Of a stretch of 64,000 bases of DNA, positions 21,409 to 33,000 are shown piece by piece. The position numbers and the translations under genes were made by a program. Below the pieces are notes generated by a model. That model was not told where the DNA came from and did no database searches. It saw nothing but the letters and a program-made list of their open reading frames with translations. The DNA is from Nemertoderma westbladi (Eukaryota; Xenacoelomorpha; Nemertodermatida; Nemertodermatidae). Location: assembly GCA_032718475.1 (NCBI GenBank), contig JAUCBJ010004084.1:1-64000 (forward strand). The letters are read 5' to 3'. How positions within the stretch are numbered: position 1 is the first letter of the stretch; each line of letters begins with the position of its first letter.

Positions 21409-23868
21409 TTAGTCTTTCTTGCGCGGACGGCGTTTACGCAGTTTTTTAAAGCTAGCCAGAGTCCTTTTCTCTTTGGGGCGAGCCACTTTACAAGGAGGGC
21501 TATAACTCCTGGGTGAAGGGTGCAATATGATTGCATCAGAGGGTGTAGGATTATGGTCGGTGTATCCGCCAGTCGAAGTACCGGGTTGATTGACATCAAC
21601 GTCAGGGGAGAGGGGTCTAACGGCTTTGAGAGCTCGTTTCAAGACAGCCGCTCTTACGGGTCCTTTACGAGTGGTCTGAACGAGGGCCGTGGGTGGACCA
21701 TAGGCAGTTAGAAACCTCCGGGGTTTAATGGTCCTTTCCAACTCGCGTTCGCGGGCTCGGTATTCGTAAGGCCGTCGATATACTTCCTGTAACTCGGGGT
21801 GTGAGTTAACAAACAAGTCTCCATAGTCCGGATCCTGACGGATATAATTGATTAAGTTATAGGAATGAAGGTCGCTAGGATTAACACTCCTGAGAAATTT
21901 GCGTACGAATTTGGTTGAAATACATTCTCCGACGCGCTTCAGTAGCTCGTAACTTGATATGCGTGATTTCTGTTCAACCGAAGCGAATAGATAAGGATGG
22001 AACGCATAAACTCCTTCGTAAGCGCGTCCGGGATAATAGCGATGGCGCGAATCACAATGTAAATCAGCGTTCGCTTCCCAAGCTCTGATGTAACGTAGTG
22101 TGATCATTTCATCTACGCTTTCCAAATCGTGATTAAAAGGGCAATCGAAACTGGCATGTCCCTTTAGTTGACAATGGTGACATTGAGTCATAAATTGAGG
22201 GCAAACCGCAAAGATATGCAAGTTATTGAGTCTGCAATATGCGCAATAAATTTCCATAGTCGGTTGTTCTTGGAAATAGGAACAGCGGACGTTGGTGTCC
22301 ATGGGCGTATCGTGGTCTCTCGATGCGCATAACCGACAACGTTGCCTAGAAACATAGTTGGCATGTCGATAATCGTACGCAGTGAGACACTGTGGACCTT
22401 GATACCATTCTATGATGTAATCGTTGTCGCTGTTCCGGGGCGCGATAGGCTGAATCTCTTCAGATTCTAGACATATTGGTTCGTCTTCCAAGTGCATAGC
22501 TGAAGTGGGCGCGTCTGTCTCTTCAGGTGGACCTATTGTCTGAATTTCCACGACAGAATAACCTGTGGGGATTCGAGGTCTTTGTATAACAGAGGAGTGC
22601 AAGTTCGATATACAAATCTCTTGGAAAACGGCGAATCCAGCGCTATCCAACTTCTCTGCAGCTGAGTTTCTTAGGCTGAGCTTGGTCAAAGCGCGGTCTT
22701 TAAATTGGCTATCCACGTTGCGGAACGGGGTTAAAAATCGCCGGAAACATTCGAAACGGATGAATTTATTATGTTCATCTAGCTTAGCGAGTTTGGTCCC
22801 AAGTATTAATGGATGGGCGCGTATGGTACGACTGCACACATCGGCTAGCCAACCGGCAAGTGCGGTGTTTTCAAAGATCGTGTATATAGCTAAGGAGGGA
22901 CGGAGTGGAACACTCATGAAGCTATACACGGCGCCAGGTGCGGTCAATGGTCCATCAAAGTATAATCGAGAATAATGGTCTCCGTATACTTGTTGATAGT
23001 TAATGGGATTTCCGACTTTGAAATTCCATCCGTATTCCTGAAAGGCAAGATGTCCGATGGAAGTTCGTTGCACCTTTGTAATGTTGCTAGACGTATTAGC
23101 ATACATGGTGCGGAAGAAACCTCGACCTTCTGCCCAGGGAGCAATCAGCTGAGTATCAACGAAAGGGTATGGAATGTTCTCCATATTCCGAAAGTCGTTT
23201 TGGAGATCTCCATAAACAGCTGAGCCGATTTTAAGGATTCTTTCGTTGAATAACATCTCGAGTACGGGCTGGGGTAACATCGATCCATCGATGCCCATGG
23301 CCGGTTTGCGTTCGGTGTCAATGACGTAACGCTGCGCGAGTTCGAATTGTCCATGTCGGAGATTCTTTTGTGTTTCGGTGAGAGTTTCAAAAGAATAATC
23401 AATCACGTCGGAACACGCTCGAGTAAACACGTGGGTAGAACCAGCTAATCCGCGTATGTGGATCATGCGCGTAGTTCCTAGTTCTCCGACCGGAACGCTA
23501 CCTTCATTATCGTAGGTGACAACTCCATACATCTCAATAACATTAAGAGTTTCATTCCACTCCTTGGTGGCGTTCTCTAGGGTCATCCCTACTGGATGCC
23601 ACAAGGTGGCGCATTGGTTAGCGTCAGGGAGATCACTATACTTCATGTGCCGAGTGGTATACGTCTCCGCATTTCCATATCTTTGTATTTTCTCTTCTTC
23701 AAATAATACATCTAGATTCCAATGGACTAATCGAGTTTTGATAAATCCATCGAGATTATAAGGAGGTTCTATATCTTTCTCGATTCGAGAAATGTTATAT
23801 GGTTTTCTAAATGAGTTTACCTTTACTAACTGATCCAGATGATGAATTATTTCACTATAAGGTAGCAT
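21409..23868 (-). CDS. 819-residue protein of unknown family with three zinc knuckles
   Basis: Intact ORF; I do not recognise the family. Residues 1 to about 440 contain no known motif by eye but look like a globular domain rich in aromatic residues. About 455-480 is acidic. Three Cys/His knuckles follow at about 507-578: a variant (CRLC..H..C), CAYC-x5-H-x4-C and a classical CHHC-x4-H-x4-C. A Tyr/Arg-rich region (about 690-720) leads to basic stretches and a strongly basic tail (last ~25 residues, many Lys/Arg). Knuckles plus a basic tail suggest nucleic-acid binding, as in Gag or nucleocapsid proteins. The first ATG at 23868 has only ~100 bp before the antisense Pao promoter region. The stop lies ~76 bp before an LTR-like sequence in the same orientation. 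No protease, RT or integrase accompanies it. It could be the Gag of a non-autonomous LTR element, an extra ORF of a Pao-type element, or a captured capsid-type gene; I cannot decide. A decayed relative lies at 13.3-14.4 kb. Confidence 0.75.
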   Translation of the reverse strand: MLPYSEIIHHLDQLVKVNSFRKPYNISRIEKDIEPPYNLDGFIKTRLVHWNLDVLFEEEKIQRYGNAETYTTRHMKYSDLPDANQCATLWHPVGMTLENATKEWNETLNVIEMYGVVTYDNEGSVPVGELGTTRMIHIRGLAGSTHVFTRACSDVIDYSFETLTETQKNLRHGQFELAQRYVIDTERKPAMGIDGSMLPQPVLEMLFNERILKIGSAVYGDLQNDFRNMENIPYPFVDTQLIAPWAEGRGFFRTMYANTSSNITKVQRTSIGHLAFQEYGWNFKVGNPINYQQVYGDHYSRLYFDGPLTAPGAVYSFMSVPLRPSLAIYTIFENTALAGWLADVCSRTIRAHPLILGTKLAKLDEHNKFIRFECFRRFLTPFRNVDSQFKDRALTKLSLRNSAAEKLDSAGFAVFQEICISNLHSSVIQRPRIPTGYSVVEIQTIGPPEETDAPTSAMHLEDEPICLESEEIQPIAPRNSDNDYIIEWYQGPQCLTAYDYRHANYVSRQRCRLCASRDHDTPMDTNVRCSYFQEQPTMEIYCAYCRLNNLHIFAVCPQFMTQCHHCQLKGHASFDCPFNHDLESVDEMITLRYIRAWEANADLHCDSRHRYYPGRAYEGVYAFHPYLFASVEQKSRISSYELLKRVGECISTKFVRKFLRSVNPSDLHSYNLINYIRQDPDYGDLFVNSHPELQEVYRRPYEYRARERELERTIKPRRFLTAYGPPTALVQTTRKGPVRAAVLKRALKAVRPLSPDVDVNQPGTSTGGYTDHNPTPSDAIILHPSPRSYSPPCKVARPKEKRTLASFKKLRKRRPRKKD

Positions 23869-23971
23869 TTGTAGTTTAACTTTAACGTAAAAACTTTCGA
23901 AAATCCGACGTATTTTGATTAAGTTACAGTAATGTAATATGCCTATTCATATTTGTACACATAAAACCCTT

Positions 23972-24052
23972 AGGCACTCTCGTGGCGTAGTGGTCAGATG
24001 GTTAAGGCGTTGGTTACATTACATAGGTTACGTGTTCGAATCCCAGTCGGGA
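23972..24052 (+). other. tRNA-like segment at the head of the Pao promoter region
   Basis: A-box-like TGGCGTAGTGGTCAGATGG (23982-24000) and B-box-like GTGTTCGAATCCC (24033-24045) are good matches to internal Pol III promoter elements, with Leu/Ser-like flavour. The T-arm stem is poorly paired and the anticodon arm is not clean, so this is a tRNA-derived (SINE-like) sequence and not a tRNA gene. The truncated element at 17.4 kb has the equivalent segment in the same position. Confidence 0.6.
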
Positions 24053-24500
24053 AATTTGTATTTTGGGGCCATTTATTTTCGTTTGGTGCTAATTGGTAGG
24101 CCAATGAGAAGCGTACAACGTAGCGAATGATGAGCCAGGCCAATCATAGGGCATAAATTATCTTATTGCTCAAATGTGAGGCAGTGGAAAATTCTGTTAG
24201 GATTCCATGTCCCAGATTAGTGCAAGGGCCGGACTGCGTTGTACGATGAGCTGGGCCAATCATAGGGCACGAAGCACTTCATTGCTCAATTGTGAAGCTG
24301 TGGAAAATTCTGTTTAGTTTCCATGTGCAATTTCTAGTATAAAAGGCCGGTTTGCCTTCGGTTATCACTTCTATCACTCTTTTTAGAACCCTTATGTTAC
24401 ACTCTCTTATTCTTGTAAAAATTAGTTAATTCGGTTTCTTGTTGAAACTTCGTTTTGATAAATCCTTTGTAAAACTGTAAATATACTGCAAATTCCTGAC
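24053..24500 (+). promoter_or_regulatory. probable LTR/promoter of the Pao element, with a tandem CCAAT module
   Basis: CCAAT boxes occur at about 24100, 24139 and 24255, and TATAAAAG at 24338-24345, with transcription expected from about 24370. The block 24113-24210 is repeated at 24241-24329; both contain GGCCAATCATAGGGCA, ATTGCTCAA and GTGGAAAATTCTGTT. So the CCAAT module is present twice at a ~118-bp spacing. The exact LTR ends and primer-binding site could not be fixed. Confidence 0.6.
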
Positions 24501-27083
24501 ATGTTTTCTTTTGGTCCAACTTCGGGACAGCCGAACATCAGGGAGATGGCAGCCTAGACCGTTAGGCCGTAAGCAACGCAGGGAAGGGATGTCCACAACA
24601 CGCTAGCGCCCACATTGGATCGACCGCGCTCCCCCTTTGCCCCTTCGAAATGCTCAACTTGCTATGCAGCGCCCGCTTTGTGAGAAAGGTAAGACTTTGT
24701 TCGACGCCCTTGCCCGCCGTAAGACCTATAGATCAGGGTAAGCGTGACACCGTACTGGACGCCGCAAATTTAGGATCAAATAATTATATCCAGACAACCC
24801 CCCCCCCCCCCCCCCCTTTGTCAAGTCCTACGAATCCCTGGGTTAACCTGTACTTCCTACAGGTGCGAACTATTGCCATTCGTCAGTACGCGAGTACATA
24901 TTAGGTATGGACAGCATATGTTCCATAATTTAGTGATTCATAGCACTGACTGTTTGGTACCGGTTCGCTTTGTAGAACGTACATTAGTACCCCCCCCCCC
25001 CCCCCTGTCTGGAGTTAGCTATTTGATCAGGCAAGGAGCATTTCTGCTACCGGCACACTGCTTGGCCTAGGGAGGTTTATTAATATCCTACCGCGCCTTG
25101 CCACGTACTGATAGGTATTGCTGCTAACTACCGCAGCAACAAAGTTCTAGAATTAAATTAGTATACCAGATCAGCTAACGTACGGTAGCGATTAACCCAT
25201 ATTCTTATCTTACAACCAGAATCTGGTATTAGTGCCGATCACGGGTGTAGTTACTAACACTGTGGTTGCCCATTGGGTTGTGGATAGGAAGGAGAGAGCT
25301 TTGACGTCATTCGTGAGTATAAAGTTCTACAAACGCGACTAGTTTATTTTAGTAGCTAGCGCACGGTATCATTTTAGTCAGAAAATCACTAAAACCTAGT
25401 AAAAGGAATTACACGAAATTGTTTTATTTGTAACACACCCACACACACACGCCCTAAAACATATTGCCCTTAAAGTTCTACTAGCTATAGCGCACTATAC
25501 ATTACTTTAGGTGGAAATTGTCTGTATTTGTAAAATTAGGATCTGATTTAGTTGCGGCAAAATAAGGAGTATTTCACTTTCGTTATTAAACTGTTGATTT
25601 CTGTCCAGCAGTTATTGTTACATTTAGGCCTGACCTTTTAGACTGATTTCGTACAGGGGGATCAGTTATCGTTACATTAGGTACGACCCCTTTCGACTGA
25701 TTTTAGGACTGAATCAGTGTTGTTACGCTAGGTCTGTTAACCCACTAGCTCGTATATAAACCATATAAATCACACCGCGGCAAGTTACTGTATTTAGGAC
25801 TGTCAGTGATAGTTAGGATTCGCTGCGCGGGGATTGTTTTCCCGTGAGTTTGGTCTGTTACTGTAACTGTACATCTGCCTCACCGGTTAGAGGACAGGTA
25901 TCCTTCTGTCTTGTACGTAGGCATTAGACCCGCTCACGTACATAGAATAGATACTAGGCTCTGTTCCTCGCCAGTAGTCGTTTGTGTACTGTATCTGTTT
26001 GTTTAGATATCCTGGACTGGGATTTGTTGTCAGATACTGTACGAGCCCGTATACATTACTAGAGTCTCATAGTAAGATACATCGTTACTAGGATCTGGTA
26101 AGCGGTATACTACTGGACCCTTACAGTAGGAAGTATTTATATAAATTAGTATATAGTGTTTCCGCCGTAGCGTATAGTATAGTTTAGAATTGTTAGCTAT
26201 TGAAAGTAGGAGATATTTAAAATTTAAGGTTAGTAAATTTAGTAATTTAGAACGTCCCCTGCTTCAGTAGGCTTTTAGGGTAGCTAGTACTTTCGTATTT
26301 AATATTTGACTAGCTAACAGTTAGTTTGTAGCACTTTGTTTTACGCCGTGTGTGTGCGGTGTTACTTTCGGTACTTGAAAAGGTACATAGGGTTTAAAGA
26401 CCAATTTGTATCGTTACCTAGGAAGATTTTTCGTAAGCGTAGAAGTAAAACTCTCACCTTCGACCTTTTCAGGACTCAAGGACTCATTTCTGGACCGCTT
26501 CGAGGATTAGACCGCTTTTCGCAAAGTTTGGGAGACAATAAATTCGTCCGCGCCGCCGAAAAACGGAAAGACCCACGTCCGGTTTGTATTTGGGAATTTG
26601 TACGACTGGAAGATCAAAGGAACGTAAGTTTTACGACTCGCGTCGTTCAAACTTAAGAAAGCACAGTAGTACTCAAAATTTGTGGGTTTCACTGTCTATT
26701 AGTAGTGTTGTTGGTACGTATTTTCCCGTTAGACGTTGCTGTTTGGCCTATTGTTTGTACTTGTTGATCTATATTTTGTTAACGTATACCGTTATCTCAT
26801 TTATTCGTACAAATTTAGCCGGTAGGCTAGATTACTACTTATTTTATTATATACCTTGTTAGTTTTATTTGTACCGGTTAGGGTATATATATGATATATA
26901 TATATATCAAGGTAAGTTTGACATTTGTACATTTCGACATTTTGACATTTCGACATTCTGACTTGTTGATTTATTTGTACCGGTTAGGGTATATATGTAC
27001 TATATATACCAAGGTAAGTTTGACACTTCAACATTCAGACACTTTGACATTTTATTACCCGTACTTGACGTATATAATAAGAC
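24501..27083 (+). other. long leader of the Pao element
   Basis: About 2.6 kb between promoter and gag start. It carries a splice-donor-like AAAGGTAAGACT (24686-24697), homopolymers C19 (24798-24816) and C16 (24990-25005), and a 106-bp tandem duplication at about 26865-27050. Each duplicate has TTATTTGTACCGGTTAGGG, an AT palindrome and CAAGGTAAGTTTGACA. An open frame at 26336-26656 has no recognisable domain. 25170-25320 resembles the truncated leader at 18.5-18.66 kb. Confidence 0.6.
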
Positions 27084-30000
27084 ATGAGTGACACACCCCA
27101 TTCGACGAGATACCCACCTACCGACTATGACTCGTGCGACCCGGACAGATCGACAGTAGACGAACCGAGAAGGAGAACCCGAGATTCCACCGATGTCACA
27201 CCGCTTGCGTCGCCGGTACCCCGAACGGAAATACCGGAAGCCGCAACGCGTGGCGACGGCAGAATCGAAGATTTCCTTACCGTCCCGCAGACTAGATCAC
27301 GGGAACCGGACATGGTAAGTTCGACTGGAAGCCAGGAGAACGTTATTAGAAGTATAGGAGGACACATGGCCCAGATTACTCGGAACCTCGGAGAAGGTTT
27401 TCGCGTTTTACGCGAGTTAACCGCCCCGATGTCGAGATACGAGTTCTACACCTTACAGGTAAGGATAGAAAGTAGGGTACATGCCTCCGTAGATAAACTT
27501 AAAGGTTTACACGAACTTGCAGAGTTGCGTGGCGACAACTTTACTCAGGTAAAGATAGTAGATAAATTAGTAAGTGCGAGAGAAAGCATTATCCAGTTTA
27601 AGTCAGTAATAAGATTGGCTCAACAGGAGCAGTTTGACCAACTGCTAGGTGAGTCAGTTTCGGATGCGTTGTTACAACCCGAAGAGGAAGAAGAACTCTA
27701 CTGCCTGGACGGAAGGTTGGAAACGCTTACCAATTTTCTTCGTAGATGCGGCGTACCGATCGACGAACCGGAAGTCGAACCGCGAGGGACGACGGAAGTT
27801 CTCACTACGGAAGGCTCGCGAGCCTACCAACATCCACCACTGGATAGATCGTTCGTTAGCGTACGGAGCGACGTTGGCGACGTTGGCGACGTTAGTAGAA
27901 CAGCGTCTGGAATTATTCGACAACAACAGGAGGTCGCACGCCGACAACAAGTCGCTGAGGAAGAAACTCAACGACAATTGGCGCAGATTGCGATGGAAGG
28001 AGAAAGACAGCGTAGAGAAGACGTAGCGAAACTTGCGAAACTTCAAGCGCAGGCTGAGTTCGAAGCATCAGAGATGCGGAGACTGGAGGAGGACTTAGCG
28101 CGAGAAGCGGCAGCCGACGAGTTAGCACGACAGGCGGCAGCTGACGTGTTAGCACGACAGGCGGCAGCTGACGTGTTAGCACGACAGGCGGCAGCTGACG
28201 AGTTAGCACGGAAAAAGGCAGCATCCGACGCTCGGGCCAAGTTGGAGGCGCGGCAAATAAATGCTCGATTAGCTATACAGGAAGCGGAGTTAGCGGCACA
28301 ACAACAGGATGCAGATCGACGCGAAAGAGAGATGCAGCTCCAGTTCGAACTAAATCGCAGATCGCGCGAGGCGGCGAACGCGCAAGAGGACCTCGAACTC
28401 GACGCGAGAGATAGATCTATAAGATCGCGAACTGGACACGACTTGTCTGCCCTGGATCGTATGGAAGCTCGATATCGCGGAATACAGAAGCGGATCGAGG
28501 AAGGAAGCGTGGGAGCGATAGATCGAGGAGAGGAGTTCGTTGAGGATTACTGTAAACGTTTTCCCCAAGTTATTCCTATGCTCAAACCCACGACTCCAAT
28601 AAAACCGGTCTTTGTTACGAAACCTAAGGAAATAACGCCTGTGCGTTCGACGCAAGGCAACAGGTTTGTTGTGACGGAAATACCGCAACCTAGGGCGACT
28701 TCATCGCCAATTTTAGCAGGTAAGATAAGTAGTCCACCTACTGTAAGCCGTAGTTTACTTGTAGAGAGAGACGAACCTGCGTTTATGACAGTAAAACAGG
28801 TGAGTAAACCATTACAAGTTAAACCTGTGACGTGCTGCGCGAACCCAGTCATTTATAAACCTACAGTAGAGCTTAACTCCGATGTTTTTACTAGACCTCT
28901 CACCCAATGTTTAACGAGACCTACGACTTCGTGGAAGGCTTGCGAGCCTGCCGAACAACGGAGAGCCGTAGATCCCAGATCACAACGAACTCGACCAAGG
29001 ATAATACGCCGGACGCGAACCCGCCAACCACCTTATCCGGACGACAGCGACTCATCTAGCGACTCGGAGTCGACGGAACGGGAAATATTCCGTACGGGAG
29101 CGGCAGCGGCAGCGGATTACAAACGGGAGGAGAGATCGACAAACCCATACATCGACAATCCACCTCGAGAAACACCCCAACAGAAACCCACGTTGCAACC
29201 AGCGGAAGCGATTAGCACCAACAGACTCGCCGAAATAATGCGACCTGTAGCGGACCGACTAGCTCAGATAGAAGAGCGACTCGAAGCACAACCGTCGGAT
29301 CGATCACGAACCAGCGTGGAGTTGGAACAACCTAGACAACATCGACCACCGAGGAGAGAACAGGAGACTAGACGGACTCCGACACATCGAGAAGAAGATC
29401 CCGTTAATAATTCCTACCGACGAACAACGCGCGGAAGGGAACGACTGGACGACGCCGCCGAACAGGGACGCGGACAGTTGGATTTGGTTAGCGAGATTGC
29501 GAAATTCGCGGCTAGACACGGATTACCGGCACAGCAACCGCCGAAGTTCTCTGGCAACGCGAAACACTGGCGCACACTGGTAGACTACGTAGAGTCCCAG
29601 ATCGCTAAGTGTGCTTTCACCTCGACGGAGAAGTTTAATTACTTGCTCCAAGTCCTGTCTGGTGAGCCGAAACGATTAGCGGAAACCTTTATTGGTGTTC
29701 CCGATGCCTTTGAGTTGGCATACGACCGTTTGTATTCAATTTACGGCGGTAATGTCGCCATGGCTAAATCCATCATTGAAGACCTCTGCAGAGGAGGCAA
29801 CATTTCGAGACCGATCGACCTTTTACGACTCGCGGACGAAATAAAGAACGCTATAGGGACTTTACGGTCCATTGGACAACTCGAGTACGCTAACGCACCG
29901 ACGGTTCTCATTCGAATAATCGGTCGACTTCACCATCGACTACGAAGAGAATGGCGACGCATCGAGTACCAGCGCGAAGAGGCCGGAGGGTTATTAAAAC

Positions 30001-33000
30001 TCACCGATGTCTATCAACTTATTTCACGGGAGGCCGTGATCGAGACTCGATCGAACTATACCGATCACCATATCGCGGCGGAAGGGATAACTGTTTCTGC
30101 GCCGAATCGGACTAAACCGTTTCCGACGAACGCGAAAGCCGTTACTTACGCCACCCCTACTGAGACTTCTAAAGTTCTGACGCCTATCGGCACCACGCAG
30201 CCACGACAACAGTTGCCGGCGGACTTTGTGGGATGCTCATACTGCGAGCGGAACGGCAGAAACCATAGCGGACATAAACTACGTGGATGTCGCGCTTTTA
30301 AAGAGTTAGGGATCGAGGAGAGGAGACTCCAAATCCGATCTCTAGATTCCTGTTGGAGATGTATGAAGCCAGGACACGTCCGGAAGGATTGCCCGAGCGA
30401 CGATACATGTTCTTTGTGTGGACGTAACCATGACGCGTTGCTTCACACAACCAGTCATACTCCGACCAGACGCTTTCGACGAGAGCATCCAGATAAAGCG
30501 GCTAGATGCGACGCGCTTTATAAGGAGCGTGCGCCGCGCGAGATCCGTACCTTTTATACCGACTGTATGGATCAGTCAGGATCATCGGACGAGGACGAGG
30601 AGGAAGACGACACTTTCTACGTGCATGCAGGTGAGGAACAGCCATCGATAACGCTCCTCACACAGAACCAACTGAAAGGGTTTAGCGTGATTCCTATAAA
30701 GATTACCGGAACCCGAGGGAGCAAGCGTATATACGCCATCTTAGACTCTGCGTCATCGCATAGTTATGTCGACGAACAAGTAGCCGACGTAGTTACGGAC
30801 ATGAGTCAAGGTAAGACTGCTCAGTATACTGTAAGCAGCATGCATGGTAAGAGAGCGATTCCTGTGACAAGAGTAAAACTAACCTTAGACACTCTTCTTT
30901 CCAAAGCGGAACACAGCAAGGAGGAGCGCTCATTACTTCCGGTAAGAAATTTGACCTTTGCAGCTACGAAGGACTTTAGTAACTTGCTCGGCCCTGTGCC
31001 AGAGCAATCACCGGAAGATCGTAAGTATTTCCGACACCTTGGAATACCGGAATGTCCTGTCAATTATCGTTCTATTGCGATGTTAATTGGGACAGACCAG
31101 TTTAACTTACATCAGGTATGGGAGACACGCCCATCTGTTATTACAGCGGGCAACCCCTACGCATGTAGAACTCCCATAGGTTGGTATACTAGAGCACCAA
31201 TACGTTCACTAGAGGTAAGTGACCAGGAGGACGACGTTTTGAGTACGTGTAGTTTATTGACTAACACGATAGATAATTCTCCTTCACACTCCCGTGGTCC
31301 AATTGTACGGACGGCACTACGACAGACTTGCGTCACTAACGCAGACGCCACCGATACTGACGTAACCGATCTGGACACGACCATACGGACCTCTGACTTA
31401 CAACTACTTGCAGTAGACCAGGTTGTATTGACTGCTGAAGACCTGAGGGTTGTTGCTGTGGATGACTCGATGAACGAGGATTTTGGAAGGCTTGCGAGCC
31501 TACCGAAAAATCCGAAGGTCATTGACCCCACCCACCAGGCTTCGACACCGGTCGTTGATCTTGGAAGGCTTGCGAGCCTACCGATAGATCAAGAAGTTGT
31601 CAAACCGCCGCACGACGATTCGACGCCGACTAGTGACACCGGAAGGCTTGCGAGCCTACCAGACACCTTGACACTAGCCACCGCAGCGGACGAAGACGTG
31701 GACGAGGACCATGGCGCAGTGCAAGCAGCGCTTGACCGACTGCTGACTGAACGGACCATTCAATGGTTGGAACAGGACTCAGCAGAACCCGGTAGTTACG
31801 AGACCGCTATGTCAGAACAGGAAAAACGGTCATTAAATATTATGAGAGATACCATTCGCCAGACCGCGAATGGCCACTATGAGGTTGGTATGTTGTGGCG
31901 CAATGGACAACCTAAGCTCGTTAACAATTACCCGCTTGCTTTGAGGCGACTCAAATCAATAAGGCAGCGATTGTTGCGAGACGAGATGGCCCATATGCAA
32001 TACAATGCACAACTTCAGACGTATCTCCAAAAGGGATACGCCATTAGGATGTTAAATCCCGAGGTAACCACAGACCAGACATATTACCTGCCACATCATT
32101 TTGTTCGACACCCGGACAAACCTGGCAAGGTGCGTGTAGTCAACGACTGCGCTGCGCTTTACCAAGGGATGTCTATGAACAGCGAACTGATGGACGGGCC
32201 GAATATGAATAATTACCTCATGGGAGTCCTAATGCGTTTTAGACAACGCAAAGTGGCTTTCACCTGTGACGTAGAGGCCATGTTTCACCAGGTTAAGGCT
32301 TTGGAGCGGGACAGGGACAGTTTGAGGTTTCTTTGGTATCCGGACGGAAACTTACAACTTCCGCCAGAAACTTACCAAATGCAGGTAAGAGTTTTCGGAG
32401 CCAGGGACAGCCCCAACTGCACCATGTACGCCTTAAAGCAGACAGCATTAGACAGACGAGACCAATTTGACCCAGAAGTAGTTCGGACCGTGGAACGAGA
32501 TTTCTACGTGGATGACGGCCTCAAGAGTTGTGACACCTTGGAGCGCGCTACAACCGTAGCACACCAACTCCAGGATTGTCTCGCTGAGGGCGGATTTCAC
32601 CTGACGAAGTTCGCTTCCAACGAACCCGAACTGGTGAACTCATTTGACCCGATGGACCGTAGCGGAGGTGACTTGGACTTAGACCTAGAACCTCTGCCGA
32701 CGACCAAAGTATTAGGACTTAGTTGGGACCCTAACACCGACAATTTTAGGGTACGTGTAAGGTCCAACAACCAGACTAGACCTCTCACTAAGAGGACTTG
32801 CTTATCGACCATGAGTCGATTGTATGACCCATTGTGTTTCATTAGTCCAGTGATCCTACATGCTAGGATCATACTCCGCAGCATTTGGCAAGCCGGACTG
32901 GAATGGGACGATCCCATCCCAGCTGAGCGATGGAGGGACTGGGAAGCCCAACTGACGTTCCTACAAGACTATACCATACCGAGGGTATACTTTCCTTTAC

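Noticed and set aside
22565-22975. 136-codon plus-strand ORF inside the 819-codon gene
   Set aside because: Antisense shadow of the longer minus-strand ORF that has the knuckle motifs.
23972-24052. Functional tRNA gene
   Set aside because: A and B boxes are present but the T-stem and anticodon arm do not pair properly and no acceptor stem closes; same for 17393-17475.
26336-26656. 106-codon ORF in the Pao leader
   Set aside because: No recognisable domain, no second copy seen, and it lies in a long non-coding leader; kept only as a note.
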